Assembly (NCBI GenBank): GCA_963717705.1
Contig: CAVQWT010000007.1
Coordinates: forward strand, 62,001 to 126,000
Source of the DNA: CAVQWT01 sp963717705
Lineage (GTDB): Bacteria > Pseudomonadota > Gammaproteobacteria > Burkholderiales > Casimicrobiaceae
DNA length: 64,000 bases
Reading direction: 5' to 3'
A model generated the notes under the pieces. The model was not told the DNA's origin. It ran no database searches and was given only the letters and a program-made list of their open reading frames with translations. This document shows positions 63,250 to 64,000 of this stretch, in pieces (positions within the stretch are counted from its first letter, which is position 1; every line of letters begins with the position of its first letter). The translations under genes were made by a program, and so were the position numbers.

Positions 63250-63564
63250 CTACTTCAAGCGCATGTCGTTCTTGACCGACTTGACGCCCTCGACCTTGCG
63301 CGTCACCGCCACGGCCGTGCTTTCGTTCGCGGCGGAGGTTACGAAGCCGCTCAGCTGAACCACGCCCTTGAAGGTCTCGACGTTGATCTCGGCCGACTTC
63401 AGCGTCGGTTCGTTCAGGATGGCCGCCTTGACCTTGGTCGTGATGACGGTGTCGTCGATGTATTCGCCGGTGCCTTCCTGCTTCGACGTCGAGGCACAGC
63501 CCAACGCCATCGCCACGAAGGCGATGCCGACCAGTGTTGCCAGCTTGCGGGTAATGTTGCTCAT
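63250..63564 (-). CDS. BON-domain lipoprotein (OsmY-like)
   Basis: 104 residues. Signal peptide with lipobox ALGC (C23), then one BON domain at about 35-104: YIDDTVITTKVKAAILNEPT, EINVETFKGVVQLSGFVTSA and VEGVKSVKNDMRLK. BON domains are thought to bind membranes or phospholipid and are typical of osmotic-stress periplasmic proteins. It is 58 bp downstream of the DUF3309 gene and 4 bp before the AI-2E-family gene. Confidence 0.93.
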   Translation of the reverse strand: MSNITRKLATLVGIAFVAMALGCASTSKQEGTGEYIDDTVITTKVKAAILNEPTLKSAEINVETFKGVVQLSGFVTSAANESTAVAVTRKVEGVKSVKNDMRLK

Positions 63565-63622
63565 GTTGTTTCCTTTGGTTTTCAGACTGCCGCCGTCACC
63601 GCGCGGATTTGGGACTGCAGGA

Positions 63623-63781
63623 CTACAGGCGTCCCATCAGGAACAGGACGATCAGGATCAGCAGCACGACTCCGGCGATGCCGGAGGGCCCGTAGCCCCA
63701 GCTGCGCGCATGCGGCCACACGGGCAGGACGCCGACGAGCATCAGGATCACGACGATCAGCAGGATGGTTCCGAGACTCAT
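63623..63781 (-). CDS. DUF3309 small membrane protein
   Basis: 52 residues from ATG 63781 (MSLGTILLIVVILMLVGVLP). A Trp/Tyr-rich middle VWPHARSWGYGPSGIAG sits between two hydrophobic segments, and the end is LFLMGRL, matching DUF3309. Function unknown; often adjacent to BON and CsbD genes. It is the first gene of a four-gene unit (DUF3309, BON, AI-2E family, lipoprotein) with site M upstream. Confidence 0.9.
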   Translation of the reverse strand: MSLGTILLIVVILMLVGVLPVWPHARSWGYGPSGIAGVVLLILIVLFLMGRL

Positions 63782-63907
63782 GACTTGCTCCTTGGTTCGC
63801 CGCCACCGCTTTGCGGGCGTCTGCATCGACGCACCGGGGCGGGTTGTGAAACGAGCCGCCGGCAGGCGGGTATGCAGTCACGATATCGACGGCGCCGGAG
63901 CCGGTCT

Positions 63908-63921
63908 GTTCGCTGGCGCAC
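63908..63921 (-). promoter_or_regulatory. regulator site M, upstream of the DUF3309-BON unit
   Basis: Minus-strand core GTGCGCCAGCGAAC followed by AGACCGG and preceded by TGT. TATCGT (63885-63880) starts 22 nt after the core. No gene was recognised from here to the window end. Confidence 0.7.
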
Positions 63922-64000
63922 ACAATGGGTTCGAGTGCCCGGCGAGCGCTCCGGCGCGATCGCGCGCATCGGCGCCGCGGTGCCGTATAGTTCCCGCCAT

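Overview
The window is a high-GC chromosomal segment from a betaproteobacterium, most likely Burkholderiales-like; I cannot name the genus. The evidence is gene order. One block reads tRNA-Leu, tig, clpP, clpX, lon, hupB, tRNA-Val, tRNA-Asp, ppiD. Others are guaB-guaA, smpB opposite ratA-rnfH, mltG-tmk-holB-pilZ-tatD, hpnCDE and a gspG-to-N run. No intact mobile element, rRNA or CRISPR array was seen. Most large ORFs on the opposite strand are GC-rich shadows.

Layout: 1-2.6 kb has a partial alpha/beta hydrolase followed by debris: a DUF1254/DUF1214 C-terminal scrap, a HigA C-terminal scrap, and a gene-free stretch with seven same-strand TTTACCGTCA-type repeats. 2.6-6.6 kb has two tandem exported DUF1254/DUF1214 proteins and an AraC regulator. 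7-20 kb is housekeeping: GMP synthesis, periplasmic folding, ATP-dependent proteolysis, HU, three tRNAs. 20-24 kb carries squalene synthesis (hpnC, hpnD, hpnE) and a rhodanese-like protein. 24-31.5 kb carries smpB, ratA, rnfH, an NlpC/P60 hydrolase, an ankyrin protein and the mltG-to-tatD operon. 31.5-37 kb carries type II secretion genes gspG-N, with gspN frameshifted, then an acyltransferase-like membrane protein. 38-42 kb carries a YVTN propeller protein and a three-gene Anbu protease cluster.

From 42 kb to the end lies what looks like one stress regulon. Two Crp/Fnr-like regulators (the first frameshifted just after its recognition helix), a cold-shock protein, a ferritin, a SlyB-like protein, a Cys-repeat periplasmic protein, a FecR/DUF6600 protein, a 2945-residue cyclic beta-1,2-glucan synthase, a histone-H1-like protein, a VIT-family transporter, CsbD, DUF883, an lmo0937-type peptide, a small lipoprotein, an AI-2E-family permease, a BON lipoprotein and a DUF3309 peptide sit in short units on both strands.

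The most notable observation is a shared promoter signature in front of these units. The 14-bp imperfect palindrome GTKCG-N4-CGMAC, usually followed by AGAC towards the gene, occurs at eight promoters. Exactly 22 nt beyond each core lies a hexamer of form YANNNT. A ninth site is the perfect palindrome GTTCGGTACCGAAC between the Anbu gene and the first Crp-like gene. The core has the length and symmetry of Crp/Fnr-family boxes, and the geometry places it at about -41.5, as in class II activation. I infer that one of the local Crp-like proteins controls an envelope/osmotic stress regulon that includes cyclic glucan synthesis and possibly the Anbu protease. Which protein binds, and which signal it senses, cannot be read from the sequence.
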